From the NCBI GenBank assembly GCA_010093705.1, contig MU006104.1, positions 1 to 64,000 on the forward strand: a DNA stretch of 64,000 nt, read 5' to 3'. The notes under the pieces were generated by a model. That model ran no database searches and was not told the origin of the DNA. It saw only the letters and a list, made by a program, of their open reading frames with translations. Positions 46,137-57,893 of this stretch are shown piece after piece. Every line of letters begins with the position of its first letter. Position 1 is the first letter of the stretch. A program made the position numbers and the translations under genes. The DNA comes from Patellaria atrata CBS 101060 (taxonomy: Eukaryota > Ascomycota > Dothideomycetes > Patellariales > Patellariaceae).

Positions 46137-46926
46137 TCACCAAGACTCTACTCCTTCCGCGGACGGTACCCAAATATCGGCTTGACTTACGGGCTGATCA
46201 CCTTCATTCAACACCATTGCTTCTCTCCTACGTCTCCTACGCGCTCGCTCTTCAGGATTTCCTTCACTCTGCCTTGTCCCACTGCTGTAATTTTCTATGC
46301 CCTCATTTAGGATGCGCCGTCTCGCCGCTATTACCCGTCCTTGTTCAATAGTTGTCGTTTGTGGCGCCTCATTGGTAGTACCACTCGTATTGCTCTCTCC
46401 ACTCTGACTAGCAGCATCTGCCTGATATTGTTGTGGGTGCGGGCGCCACCCGGATTCCGCGTGTTGGTCTATAAGGCGCATGGCAAGGGCTGCGGAAGCG
46501 CGACGGGAGGGATACGGTCCGAAGAAGTCTGTTACGACTGCTAGTCGGGCTGTAGGGTTGTGAATGAAGCGGTCCACTAAGATGCGCCGCGCTGCTTTGC
46601 GAATATCTGGGTTTTCAGAACATGCGAGGGCTTGCAGGGCGCTAAGCTTAATCCCCTCGGACGACAGCGTCTCGACGTCGGCCTTGATAGAGGTAGGCTC
46701 TTCGGGTTTAGGGTTGGAATGTTCGAGCAATATGTTATCTCTGGGGTTTTGAAGGGAATCTGGGGAGATCTTGTTGACCTGTGCGGTCAACAAACCTCCT
46801 TTGATTATGCCTTTGAGAATAACAAGAGCGGAGATGCCTGCATCGATTAGAAAGATGAGGAGAGGCTGGATTAGGGGTTGTACCTAAACCGAACCATAGC
46901 CAACGTTCACTTATCTTTGATGCCAT
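46137..46926 (-). CDS. Conserved small fungal membrane-anchored protein, unknown function
   Basis: Exons: 46884-46926 and 46137-46837; the 46-nt intron starts GTACAA and ends ATGCAG. 247 residues. MASKISERWLWFGLG joins in phase to ISALVILKGIIKGGLL, forming one N-terminal hydrophobic helix (about 8-31). A helical block follows (GIKLSALQALACSENPDIRKAARRIL and IHNPTARLAVVTDFFGPYPSRRASAALAMRLI) that looks HEAT/armadillo-like but is too short to assign. The C-terminus is charged, with an RARRRRRREA run. I do not recognise a named family. Divergent from the CBS gene with only 290 bases between the starts. Confidence 0.75.
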
Positions 46927-47216
46927 GGTGGCTTTGTGACGGTGGGAGGAATATTGTGGAGTAGCATCGCTCACAACATATATAGAAAAGTTGAAGTTCA
47001 GGTGATTTCCAGTCTGATATAATATGAAGAGTCTCCTGTCAGTCGGAAAGACGTGAATTTATAGATCTGCCACGTGCGGGATGATCCGCTTCTGACGCCA
47101 GAGCTTCAGGAGATGACAGGGAGCTACAAAAACTTTAATACTCCTCCTACGGCCTCAACTATTAATTGAGAATCGGTTCCAAACCCTTCGAGCATTCGAT
47201 TCTTCTGCTAGCGATC

Positions 47217-47776
47217 ATGGCGGAAGCGAACGTAATGTCTACTCCAGCAACGAATGGTGCAGTTCCCACCAAATCTCCGTGGGCAGACAAGTATCGTGGT
47301 GTACGTATTCAATGTGGCCTTGTCTCAATTTCTGGATATCTAGCTAATGCCGCGAATAGGCCACTGTAGAAGACCTAGATCCTCCTCCCGCACTCTCTAC
47401 ATCTCCACACGACCCCATATCGCATGCGCTCATGGCTGCATTCGAGCGCGACTACACCCATCTTACGGTCGTATCGCAGGAGAATCGGGCGCTGCTGGGC
47501 TATCTATCAATACCGCGCTTAAAGGCGCTACTAAAAGAAGGAACTGTCAAAGAGAACGAGAACGTCCAAGCTGCCATGTTGAAGTTTAGGAGGGGCAAGG
47601 TGTATAAGGTCATTACAATGGATACACCGCTGGAGGAGTTGGAAGAGTTCTTTAATGGTGGTGTTAGTGGGAAGGAGCCGCAGGACTTCGCAGTAGTGAC
47701 TGATATAGGAAGAAGGTTCGTCCTCGGCGTGGTCACGAAGGGCGACCTGGAAGAATTTGTGAAAAGGAGGCCATAG
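47217..47776 (+). CDS. CBS-domain protein
   Basis: Exons: 47217-47300 and 47360-47776; 166 residues. After a short N-terminus (WADKYRG-ATVEDLDPPPALS) a single CBS-like pair fills the protein: HALMAAFERDYTHLTVVSQENRALLGYLSIPRLKALL, then VYKVITMDTPLEELEEFF and DFAVVTDIGRRFVLGVVTKGDLEEFVKRRP. CBS pairs bind adenosyl ligands and usually regulate a partner protein. There is no catalytic domain, so it probably acts as a regulator; partner unknown. Confidence 0.85.
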
Positions 47777-48258
47777 GAGGGGGCTAGTGTTGAGGGGTAT
47801 TCAGGTGGAAGGCATGTCCTGGTGTTCTGGAGTCAGGAGGTAAGCTGACGGCTATTTATTCAAAAAGTCCTTTGATAAGGTTTGTATTCTGCAGAGTTCT
47901 TCAGTGTGAGCACTGGATAGTGAATTGGTGCCGAAACACTTTAATAGAGGGATTATCTGATATTTTAAGATTGAACTTGGATCAGATAAGATCAGATTGG
48001 GATCACGTCACGTGCCGAGAATCCATCGCGGGTTTTCGCGGGTCGTCTCTCGTCTCAACCAACCGGCGGCTGCAAACCTGAACTCACGGCATCATGGCAC
48101 ACCCTTGCGTAACAACCTCCACCTCGCATCAACACCCAACACGAGAGATAGAGCGTGTATACGCTTCTCAAAGACCATCTTACCGGGGCGCAATACTGTA
48201 GACTGCCTTCGCATTGGTGGTTCTTGTGCTATAACCTTCTTGATTGTTATACCTGGCT
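47777..48258. other. Intergenic, upstream of the PP2C gene
   Basis: A short frame from ATG 48094 (MAHPCVTTSTSHQHPTREIE) ends at a stop within 37 codons. It could be an upstream ORF or a 5' exon but does not join convincingly. Confidence 0.4.
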
Positions 48259-49576
48259 ATGCCGATCTTGCAAGTCCGATTACCGCTTTCAACAAAAAGT
48301 CCATTTCTTCCCTCTATATTCATACATTCAACTAGAATATGCCTACTATCTCGTAGCACCATATGTCACACTATTCCTAGGCGATGGGACTCATTAAGGT
48401 CCGGTAAGTCGCAAAGCAGGGAGCCGACCGCGGGGACAACAACGCCAATTCCTGACGAGTCCAATCCACCGCGGTCAAAGTCTCCCTTTTACTTCGAGGC
48501 TGGTTATGCGCTGTTTGCAAAGCGTGCGTCTCGACCATTTCCTCCGCCCTTTCTATCGAAACCGAACAGCTCGTTCTCGGACCCGCTAAGCAGCCATCAT
48601 AAGAGTGTGGACAAGAGGCCTCATGTGTTTGGCGAAATGATACGGGGGATAACCAATGGCGACGATGCTGTTTTGGTAAGCGAGAACTTCATAGGCGCCA
48701 ATGATGGGGTTGGAGCATGGGCAACTAAGGAACACGGTCATGCTGCGTAGGTCACCTCATATCGCATCTGGAGATTCAAGGTTCTTATATTGATATGTTG
48801 TAGACTGTGGTCTAGACTCATCCTCCACTTTTGGGCTCTAGCAGCTGAGCAGGATGCTTACGGGGCAAAATCTGTACCTGACCCTGTAAAATGGCTTCAA
48901 AAAGCGTTCGAAAAAACTAAGGAGGCGACTTCAAACCCAAATGAGTGGCTTGGGACGACAACAGCTTGTGGTGCACTGCTTGCTTCCGACTCTGAAAACC
49001 CACCACATCCTGTTCTCTACATCACCCAACTTGGTGATTCGCAGATACTAGTTATCCGACCCCGTGAAAAGAGAACTATATTCAAGACCACAGAGCAATG
49101 GCACTGGTTTGACTGTCCCCGACAGCTTGGTACTAACAGTCCCGACACACCCAATGATAATGCAGTTTTAGATAAGATAGAGATCGAGGAAGACGATGTT
49201 GTTCTCGCCATGTCAGATGGCGTTGTTGACAATCTTTGGGAACATGAAGTTGTGGAAAATGTGGTTGAAAGTATGAATAGATGGGAAGAGGACGACGTTA
49301 AAAAGCTCTCCGGTAAAGAACCTGGTGAAGCGACTTATGCTGACGGTATGAGATTTGTGGCACAAGAACTTGTAAAAGCTGCAAGAAAGATCGCAGAGGA
49401 TCCGTTTGCAGAGAGTCCGTATATGGAGAAAGCTGTCGATGAGGGCTTGTCGATTGAAGGAGGTTAGTAAAATTGCTTTCCGTTGGTATGTCTAAGATTA
49501 CTGACCGAATCTATCAGGAAAATTGGACGATATCAGCGTTGTCGCCGCGCAGTGCAAACGAAGAGCGATTCCTTGA
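48259..49576 (+). CDS. PP2C-type protein phosphatase, Azr1/Ptc7-like
   Basis: Exons: 48259-48746, 48804-49462, 49518-49576; 401 residues. Metal-dependent Ser/Thr phosphatase. The N-terminus (MPILQVRLPLSTKSPFLPSI, RICLLSRST) is basic and hydroxylated like a mitochondrial presequence, in line with mitochondrial Ptc7; an upstream exon cannot be excluded. Motifs: NGDDAVLVSENFIGANDGVGAWATKEHGHAALWSRL (first metal Asp), TTACGALLAS, ITQLGDSQILVIR, DDVVLAMSDGVVDNLWEHEV (second metal Asp) and the C-terminal KLDDISVVAAQC. The GYALFAKRASRPFPPPFL segment is, as I remember it, typical of fungal Azr1 homologues. Confidence 0.9.
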
Positions 49577-50808
49577 ATGCACTTGAATCAATATATTTAA
49601 CTCGGAGCTATTCTTGAGCGCCAGGGTTAGATGGTATGAGCATTCTACTCAATAATTGGGCCTTCTAGGTCTAATAATTGGTATCCCAAATATTTCTGCG
49701 CCCACCAACCCCTCAATCCCCGTGGACTATCTTGGAATGTTCATTCCAAAGCACCCTATACCGTTAGTAGAACCATATCTCAGTGCCGATAATTTCTTAC
49801 GCTGCTCGGGGGATATGTCCGCTGGGGCCTTCCGCATGGTCTGCAAAGATGTCCACCGACTCGTCTAAAATATAAAGCTACAGAGAGATAAATCCGCGCG
49901 GGTTGCTCGACGCGCCAAGCAAGTTAGGATGTAGCCAATTTCCAATGATTCGGAATCGAGGACTCATCTTCATTGGACTCAAGGTCTCTAGAGCTAAATT
50001 CTCATCGCCTAGTTGGAACTTAGATTCGGCGTATGATAACTAAGTGGCGACCAACCGGATAGCCAATAGGTGTTATTGACTATTCGGTTGCTACCACTCT
50101 TCCAGCACATCGCGGATCTCGATTCCAACCAGGCGATGAATATTTGGCTCTTGGGACGTGAAAGTTCAAGGAGAACGAGTTTTACAAGAGAAAACCGAAC
50201 CGTACCCAGATGATGCGCACATCAAGCGATAATCTCTTGTTTCTGAGATTCTCGACAGGATTCGTTAGAAGAACATCAGCAGAAACATCAAGCGTAGAAG
50301 GATCTGCATTTAAGTGGATCACTCACAAAAAGACTGGGAGACGTCTTTCAAGGAACGGTTAGCGTCCTGTTGTTCGGCTTGGTTTTACCACCTTGTGTAT
50401 GCATATACAGAATTGTGTGAGCATAGTAACGTATTGGCGAGCTGTGCCTTTTCTTTCACCCAGTCTGCGACTGGTATATAACTCTTATCTTTCTGCAGTA
50501 GAGATTTTTTTGGATTTTTTTTCCCTGCAGGATCTGCCCTACGCATAGTGCGCTTTTCCACATAAGAGAATCCTGCAGAGATCCTGGATATCGAAGATAA
50601 AAGTCGTTCAAGGTTAGGTTGGCCACGGTGGCTATTGTATGTACGTATGGTACAGCAATTTTCTGTGATGATTCATAGCACGATGCTGGCGGTGTGTAAC
50701 ATAAGCAATGAAGTCTCCGTTATATACTCTTAAGATACCAGAGATTGAACAAAACCTCTATTCATAACCTCGTCTCAAGTCCGCACTCTCAGATTCTACA
50801 GACAAACA
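49577..50808. other. Intergenic, 1.2 kb, no feature seen
   Basis: Between convergent genes. One CTATTGT at 50632. A CCTGCAG-rich patch around 50520-50580. No gene. Confidence 0.45.
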
Positions 50809-53800
50809 CTACTCCACCTTAATAAAGAAAGGCCTCTCACCCTCCTTCCTCTCCACCCTTGCCATCTCGCTCAACCTATCCCCAACATTACATCTCAAAA
50901 CCTCCACCGTGGCCGGACTATCCATACACCACCCCTCCTCGAACCTCCCATTCATCTTCCTCGCCGCCCTCACCGCCTCCCTCAGCGCAAAGAACACCGT
51001 AGCGCCCAAAAACAGCGGCGGCTCTCCAATTCCCTTGCTGCTCTGAATGGAGCGGAGGTGCTTCCACGTCAACTGCTGCCCGTCGCCGTCGTGCCGCAGC
51101 ATGCACACGTTGAACTGCTGCGGGATGTCCGCGAAGCCGGGGATCTTGTAGGTACCTGGACCTTGGGTCGCGAGGGCGCCATCGCGGGTCCAGAGGGTCT
51201 CTTCGAGGGTGAAGAGGCCCTGGCCTTGGACGAAGGCGCCTTCGATCTGGCCATAGTCGAGGGCTGGGTTGATGGACTGCCCGACGTCCATCATGATGTC
51301 TGTGCGGAGGACGGTGTGGTCACCGGTCAGGAGGTCAAGCTCGACTTCTGAGATGCCGACGCCCTGGTTTTGTTAGATAGGGGTTGGGAGTAAAAAGAGG
51401 AGGGGGGAAGTACCTGGGTGAAGTAGTAGTACATTGGCTTCTGCGTGGCGATGTCGAAGTTGCCCCATTTGTAGCCGATCTTGGGCATTTTCCAGAAGCC
51501 GTTGGCGGCGAGGTTGACGCGGTCGAGGTAGGCGGCGTGGGCTAACGTTTTCATGGGGGCGTCGGGACCGTATTTTTCTCTGTAGGGTTGGAGTCGTGCG
51601 TTTAGTTGATCACATGCGTGTTTGACTGCCATGCCGTTGAGGTCGCTCCCGGAGGATGCGGCGGTAGGGGATGCGTTTGCTGTCTGGTATGTTTGGCTGT
51701 CTTGTGTGAATATGGCGTCGACTGGGACACCTAGTTCTTGTGCGGCTACCTGGCACATTTTTGTATACAGCCCTTGACCCATTTCTGTACCACCGTGATG
51801 GAGGAGAATAGAGCCGTCGGCATAGATTTTAACATAAGCAGCGGCCTGGTTGAGATGAAGAGCAGTGGCAAAGCTGAGACCAAACTTGGTTGGAATCATA
51901 CAAATACCACGCTTCTTCCACTTGTTTGTTTTGTTGAACTTGGAAATAGCGGCTTTCCTGGCATCGTAGTTTGTTGATGCACGGAGTTGGCTTAGCATTG
52001 TTGGAATGTGCCAGTCTTCATCAATCTCCTGTAGGAAAGGGGTCCGATCTCCTTCTTTGTAAAGATTTTTTGTCCTCAGCTCATCGATGTCCATATTCAG
52101 TCCTTCAGCAATAGCTGACATGAATGTTTCGGTAATGTACATGGCCTGTGGACCACCGAACCCTCTAAAAGCAGTGTTACTATGAGTGTTTGTTCTGCAC
52201 ACATGTCCACGGATATGGACATTGGGAATCTCGTAACAGTTGTCTATGTGGGTACAGCAACGGTCCATAACAGCACCACTCATATCTTGAGAGAAGCCTG
52301 CATTATCGTAAACGTCTGCGTCAAGGGCTAAGAGTTTACCATCATTCGATACACCGACCTTCCACCTGGCTTGGACCGGATGTCTCTGACCACTCGTAGC
52401 CATGTCTTCGTCTCTATTTAGCATAATACGTACGGGACGCTTCTCCTTTTTGGCCGCAATAGCTAGAAGACATGCTATTGGGACACTTCGTGACTCTTTC
52501 CCTCCGAAAGCACCGCCCATGCGTTTGACTCTGGCGTTGATGCGGTTGCTAGGGACACCGAGAACATGGCTAACGAATTCTTGAGTCTCCATGGCGTTCT
52601 GAGTCGACGACCAAATCTCCATGGAACCATCCTCGCTGTGTGGTATAGCTAAGGATGCATTTGTTTCGAGATAGAAGTGCTCTTGACCACCGCATCTAGT
52701 AACCCCTTCGAAAACCCGATCGCACTCACTGAAAGCATCACGCATGGACCCATCAATAGCTTTCCCCTTCTTTAGTTCCTTTCCATGGGCAAAAAAGCTG
52801 TTCGCCTCGATAGCTTCGTCTATGGTAAGAATTACCGGGAGGTCTTCATATACAATCTTGACTGCTTTCGCCCCCGCTTGAGCTTGTAGGGCTGTCTCCG
52901 CATATATCATTCCAATGATTTGGCCATGCGAGAACACTTCTCCATCAGCAAAGAAAGGCTCGTCCTTCTTAATGGAACCCCATACATTGTGTTCCTTGGG
53001 GATGCTGTTCTTGTCGATGTAGCCAACGACTCCAGGTAATTCTAGAGCGGGTTTCCAATCAATCTCAACCAGTTTCGCATGCGCCTTTAAAGATAGAACA
53101 AGACCGCCGAATAGTTCCCTGTTCATCCGTGGAATGTCGTCAACATACTCTGCTTCTCCGGTACATTGCTTGAGAGAAGAAAGGTGCGGAATTTGCTTGC
53201 CAATGACTCGTTGCCCGTTTGGGTTGAGATCATCTCTTGAGCCTGAAGAAATATCTCTGTGAATCTCGGAAATAATCTCCTTATCGACTTGACCCAGTCC
53301 AAACTCGGCAATCACTTCATGCCAAAAACGGAAGAATAGTGACAGAGCGAGAGTTCTCCTATAATGGGCCATGCCTCCTGGTACGCTGAAGCTGAGTTGG
53401 AAGTCATGCAAGAGAGCTTCCAGTCCTGCTTCTAGTGTTGTGCTATCGAACCATCGTCTCCCCAATAGCGTATCTCTTGCTCCTTTAGCTTCAATCGTCT
53501 TTGGAGCCATGCCCCCATATGCTAATGTTATATCTTCGACAATTCCGTCGTCATTGAGTCTTACCCTGAAGCCAGTCGTCACAATGGCGATATCGTCATC
53601 CTTTCGCTTTGCCTGCTTGTAAGACTTCGTGATTTCTTTGACTCCATGTGTTGGCAAAGGGATTTCTATGCGAGTAATAACACTGTCAGGGGGTAAAGAG
53701 GTGGTACGGTATGCAATAAAGAACTCAGACAGAGGTAACGGAAACGATCCTTTAGCCTTGCTTTGGGCGTGAACAACAGCTCCAGCTGCGAAGAGTACCG

Positions 53801-55340
53801 GGTTGGCGTCAGATATTGGAGATGCCGTTGCTATGTTGCCCGCGAGCGAAGCGACATTACGGATCTGCCTACCTGCGAAATACCTGAGCTGCTTCCGCAG
53901 TGCCTCTACTGCAGATGCTCGTTGACCAAGTTTCGCATATACACTCTTACATATTGTTTCTAATTCTGAAAGTGGTGTATTGGCGCCGATTGTGAATGTG
54001 TTCATGGACTTTGCCGCTCTTTCAGATTCTGGTGCGGACATGGTTTTCAACTCTTCAATGTCTGATACGTAAACAGCTATGGCAAAATCGGAATTCTTGA
54101 ATCGAACCTCTACCTGCACTTCGCTGGCTCCTCCTACAAGTTTAGCAGATGGATATGCGTCTTTAATCTCTACGAGCTGCTGAAGATTGACAGGTCTAAA
54201 CCATAGCTTCTTGTCGTTACCGAAGCAGAGAGCTCTGCTTTCATGTTTCCATAACGCGGGAGGGAATATGAGCTCCGTATTCGGGATGTAGGGAGCGAAC
54301 TGGAACTGTGGAATTCCATTCGCTGGTATGGCAACTGGTGCATCTAATGATGTTCCTGTCTTAGAACCTGGACCCGGACCGTTCTCTTCTGGCTTGTTCT
54401 CCTTGGATTTGATTGGGGCTGCGTAAGTTGCACCACTGGTATTGGTGTCTTCAAGTTTAGTGTCTGCTATTACTGCCTTCGCCGTAGGATAATCGGAGGG
54501 ACTGATGGACGTGGCATCAGTAGATGATGTATCTTCAGCTGAAACACTGTCCGAATCATTGGAACAATTCGATCCTGGTGTATCTCTACAGCAGCCTCCT
54601 GGACGTCCACATGACTGCTTTGAAGCTGATTTACCATCATTTATTTTAAGTCCTGAAATGTCTAGCTCCAAGGTATCATTATTAGGATCCGAGTCTTCGT
54701 TTAGTTGACCTTTCAAGTCCTCGGTAACGAAGGTTTTGGCTGCTTGCAGAATTGGTTTGTAGCCGGTACATCGACAAAGATTGCCGTCTAAAGCACCCTC
54801 TAGCTCAACATCTCTTGCTGAAAGCCTGAAGACCCGCTTCTCGACATCGTAAGAATTCCGGACAAGTGCATATAGCGACATGACGATGCCCGGGGTGCAA
54901 AATCCACATTGAGATCCATGGAGCTTCGCAATTCGTTCTTGTAAGGGGTGTGGTTTCTCCACACTCCCGATTCCTTCAACGGTGATTACATGCTTTCCAT
55001 CCGCTCCTACTAACGGGAACAGACATGCGTTGACAGCATGATGGGCTATCTTGCCCTTCTTTAAAGGATCTTTAACCTGTAATACAACGGTACAGGCACC
55101 ACAACCTCCTTCACCACATCCAAGCTTTGTACCTTTAAGACCATGTTGTGCTCTGATGAAGTCTAAAAGTGTCCAATGCGGGTTTGGGTTTGAGAGGCTG
55201 ATTTTCCTACCGTTCACGTAGAAGTTGAGGTCGGAATGAGTATAGGTACTTTCAATAAGCGGGTTTAGGGAATCTTGAACCGAAACAGGGGAGGATGCCG
55301 GTTCCACGGAGGCAGATGGGGGACGAGGAAGAACAGCCAT
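50809..55340 (-). CDS. Molybdenum hydroxylase of the xanthine dehydrogenase family; candidate nicotinate hydroxylase HxnS (or HxA)
   Basis: Exons: 51414-55340 and 50809-51363; 1493 residues. Domain order: N-terminal 2Fe-2S with Cys75, 80, 83 and 105; second 2Fe-2S with Cys145, 148, 189 and 191; FAD-binding domain (KLVGGASEVQVEVRFK, YFAGRQIRNVASLAGNIATASPISD); then the Mo-cofactor domains (GGQEHFYLETN, MGGAFGGKESRS, NTAFRGFGGPQAM, GTEMGQGLYTKMCQVAAQELG, SSKGIGEPPLFLGATVFFALREA). The Glu of GGKE, the Arg of AFRGFGG and the catalytic Glu of GIGEPP are present. About 130 residues longer than typical because of a Cys/Ser-rich insert after the second iron-sulphur domain. Context (OYE, C2H2 regulator and FAD monooxygenase next door) favours HxnS of nicotinate catabolism over purine-pathway HxA; sequence alone does not decide. 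Confidence 0.93.
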
Positions 55341-55925
55341 AGCGTTGTTGATATCTTGGAACTACTTTTCAGAAATAACAACGGAATGATGCTGCTCAAA
55401 AGAAAGTATTTTTCAAGTGCTTATGGATAAATTTCATTATGCATTACCCCCGACCTATCATCACACTCTCAGATTGCTTTGCTGACAACAATACCACATG
55501 GGGGGTGTTGTCTGAGGTGTGGTGGTTGTAAGGCGGGACAAAACAGCTTTGCGCCACCCACCTTCCCCTTACGTTGTGCCTGAGATGCCCGTCCATATCC
55601 GCAAGTTACAACCTCCATCCTGCACCACCTTCCGTTAATCCCTCTATCCCCCACTTTCGCTGGTTTAATACGGAGCATATGGGTGAGATCCACTGTGCAG
55701 ACTGAGAGGAGCTAACCTAAGGTATGAGACGGTCATGTCTCGTGCTTCCGTTGTACTGTACAGTACTGCATGCACTCGAGACTAGAACTAAGGTAGTGAT
55801 CCCCCTTACGCAATGTTCGAGCTCCGAAGTAGAAAGTACGGAGAATCCTTCAATGTCATATCCTCTCTTCCACCCTGACAATCTCTTGAACCTTTACTCG
55901 CTCTCTGTCAAATCCGTATCGCAGC
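55341..55925. promoter_or_regulatory. Divergent promoter, Mo-hydroxylase / flavin oxidoreductase
   Basis: 585 bases shared by two divergent genes, so co-regulation is plausible. One HGATAR site (TGATAG, seen as CTATCA near 55456) of the type bound by AreA nitrogen regulators, and a GTACTGTACAGTAC palindrome-like run near 55753-55766. Confidence 0.45.
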
Positions 55926-57200
55926 ATGTCTAAATTCACACCATTGAAGGATACCGCTCTGTTCAAGCCCCTCCAATTGGGTGCATTGCAGCTTGAGCAC
56001 CGTGTGTTTCAGGCTCCGTTGACTCGTATGCGTGGGCAGAAAGAGGGTGATGGTATCTTTGTTCCAGTCGATAGAGCGGTAGAATACTATAGCCAGCGAG
56101 CAACAAAAGGCGGATTGCAGTTGACAGAGGCCACTGATATCTGTCAATATGTTAGTTTTCCCTTAAACATAGGGAATCAATGGTCTAATATGTTGTAGGC
56201 GAGCGGCTATCCAGGTGTTCCAGGCATTTTCACAGCTTCTCAAATCGCAGGATGGAAGCGAGTAACAGATGCAGTTCACGCCAAAGGTGGCAATATCTTC
56301 CTCCAGATGTGGCACACTGGGCGAGCTTCCCCAGCATCTTTCGTAGGAGGTTCACAGCCACTTAGTTCGAGCGACATCCCCATCGCTGGAAAAGCACTTG
56401 ACGGAACATTGTATTCTGACACGCCTCCGAGACCTGCAACCGTTGAGGAGATCAAGAATATCACTCAAGAATTTGCGGCTGCTGCGAAACGAGCCCGAGA
56501 GGCTGGCTTTGACGGGGTTGAAATCCACGGTGCTAACGGTTATTTGCTGGACCAATTTCTCCACGATAATGTCAACAGACGTACTGACCAATATGGAGGC
56601 TCAATGGAGAACCGCTGCAGATTCCCTCTAGAAGTTATCAAAGCTGTCTGCGATTCAATTGGCAGTGACCGTGTTGGTATTCGGTTAACGCCTTACAATT
56701 ACTTTCAGGATACCAAAGACAGCAATCCGGTCAAGCATTGGTCGTATCTCTGCGAGCAAATCGTTAGACTCCCACGCGAGCGAAGACCTGCGTATGTGCA
56801 CATGGTTGAACCTCGATTCGATGAAGTCTTGGACGAGAAAGCCAAGTTGGATGCTCTATCTGCATTTACTTCCAATGAAGGTGTCGAAGCTGAAGCTACT
56901 ATGAAAGGTGCAATCAGTCTTAAACCTTTTCGAGGCATTCTAGCCCAAGGCGAGGTGAAGTTTGTTGCTGCCGGCGGATTCAATAGAGACAACGCAGCAC
57001 CAAAGCTTGAATCCGGTGATGCAGACGCCATTATATTCGGGAGATGGTTTATCGCCAACCCAGATCTTCCGAAGAGGTTAGCTGAAGGTCTTCCTCTGAA
57101 TGAATACGATCGCTCGACTTTCTATGGAGCCGATCCGCCAGAAAAAGGATATACCGATTATCCGTTCTATGAAGCTAGTACCGTCAATGGAACATCATAG
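55926..57200 (+). CDS. Old Yellow Enzyme-type flavin oxidoreductase; candidate HxnT
   Basis: FMN-dependent NAD(P)H oxidoreductase reducing activated C=C bonds. Exons: 55926-56150 and 56199-57200 (intron GTTAGT...TTGTAG, phase 0); 408 residues. TIM-barrel markers: start TALFKPLQLGALQLEHRVFQAPLTRMRG; TEATDICQYASGYPGVPGIF; LQMWHTGRAS; catalytic/substrate-binding His185 and Asn188 in EIHGANGYLLDQFLHDNVN followed by RRTDQYGGSMENR; FMN-phosphate region VAAGGFNRDN and DADAIIFGRWFIANPDLP. Lies head-to-head with the Mo-hydroxylase. In A. nidulans the flavin oxidoreductase HxnT is part of the nicotinate regulon; identity is inferred from the neighbourhood. Confidence 0.93.
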
Positions 57201-57893
57201 AGCCTTCGCAGAGAGGATTTATTATTATTACTTTTCGGACGCAGGTACCCAATTGACCGTGTACTAGCATATATCATCATTTTTTCGGCATCTAGTTCTG
57301 GTTACATATGCTTCTACAAACGCATGCATATGGATTAAAGTTATAGCACGATAGACAGCAACAAATAGCATATTCTTCCCGGTTAATCCTCTGTTATCCC
57401 TTCAGGTAGTCCACGCTGGCTTTACATATTTACCAGTGCGTTTATGGTAAAGTATCTTGGACCCTGGAATATTTCTATGCAAGTTCCCCACTATAGCCCA
57501 CTCTTGATGAGTCGTGTATCAACCTTCCGTTACAATCCTTACTCTTCAATTGGAACAAGGCAATTTTCATGTTATTAAGCATGGGAAAAGCGAGGGAATT
57601 TACATCTCGGGAGTCTTCTTATCCTCGTCTTCTCCACCACGCTACAAAGGTACGACACTAATTTGACTCAGTCACCTTATTTCCAGAGCGCGCTATCTCA
57701 GACTACCAAGCGCGAATGTTACGAACTCTGAGCTAAGCATATCCTAGAAAAGCTCTTAGATTAGTCATTTGAGATAGCAAACCCCAAAAGTTTGGTTCAA
57801 TTCCATATAGTTCTTATTATTGAACTTTTGACTCCTCCACTCTTTCTTCAAGCATCCAGAAGACCGGGAAAGGCATTGAAGGTGGATGGAACT
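57201..57893. other. Intergenic, promoter of the C2H2 regulator
   Basis: No gene seen. The regulator's frame stays open back to about 57780, but the first well-placed ATG is 57894. Confidence 0.45.
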
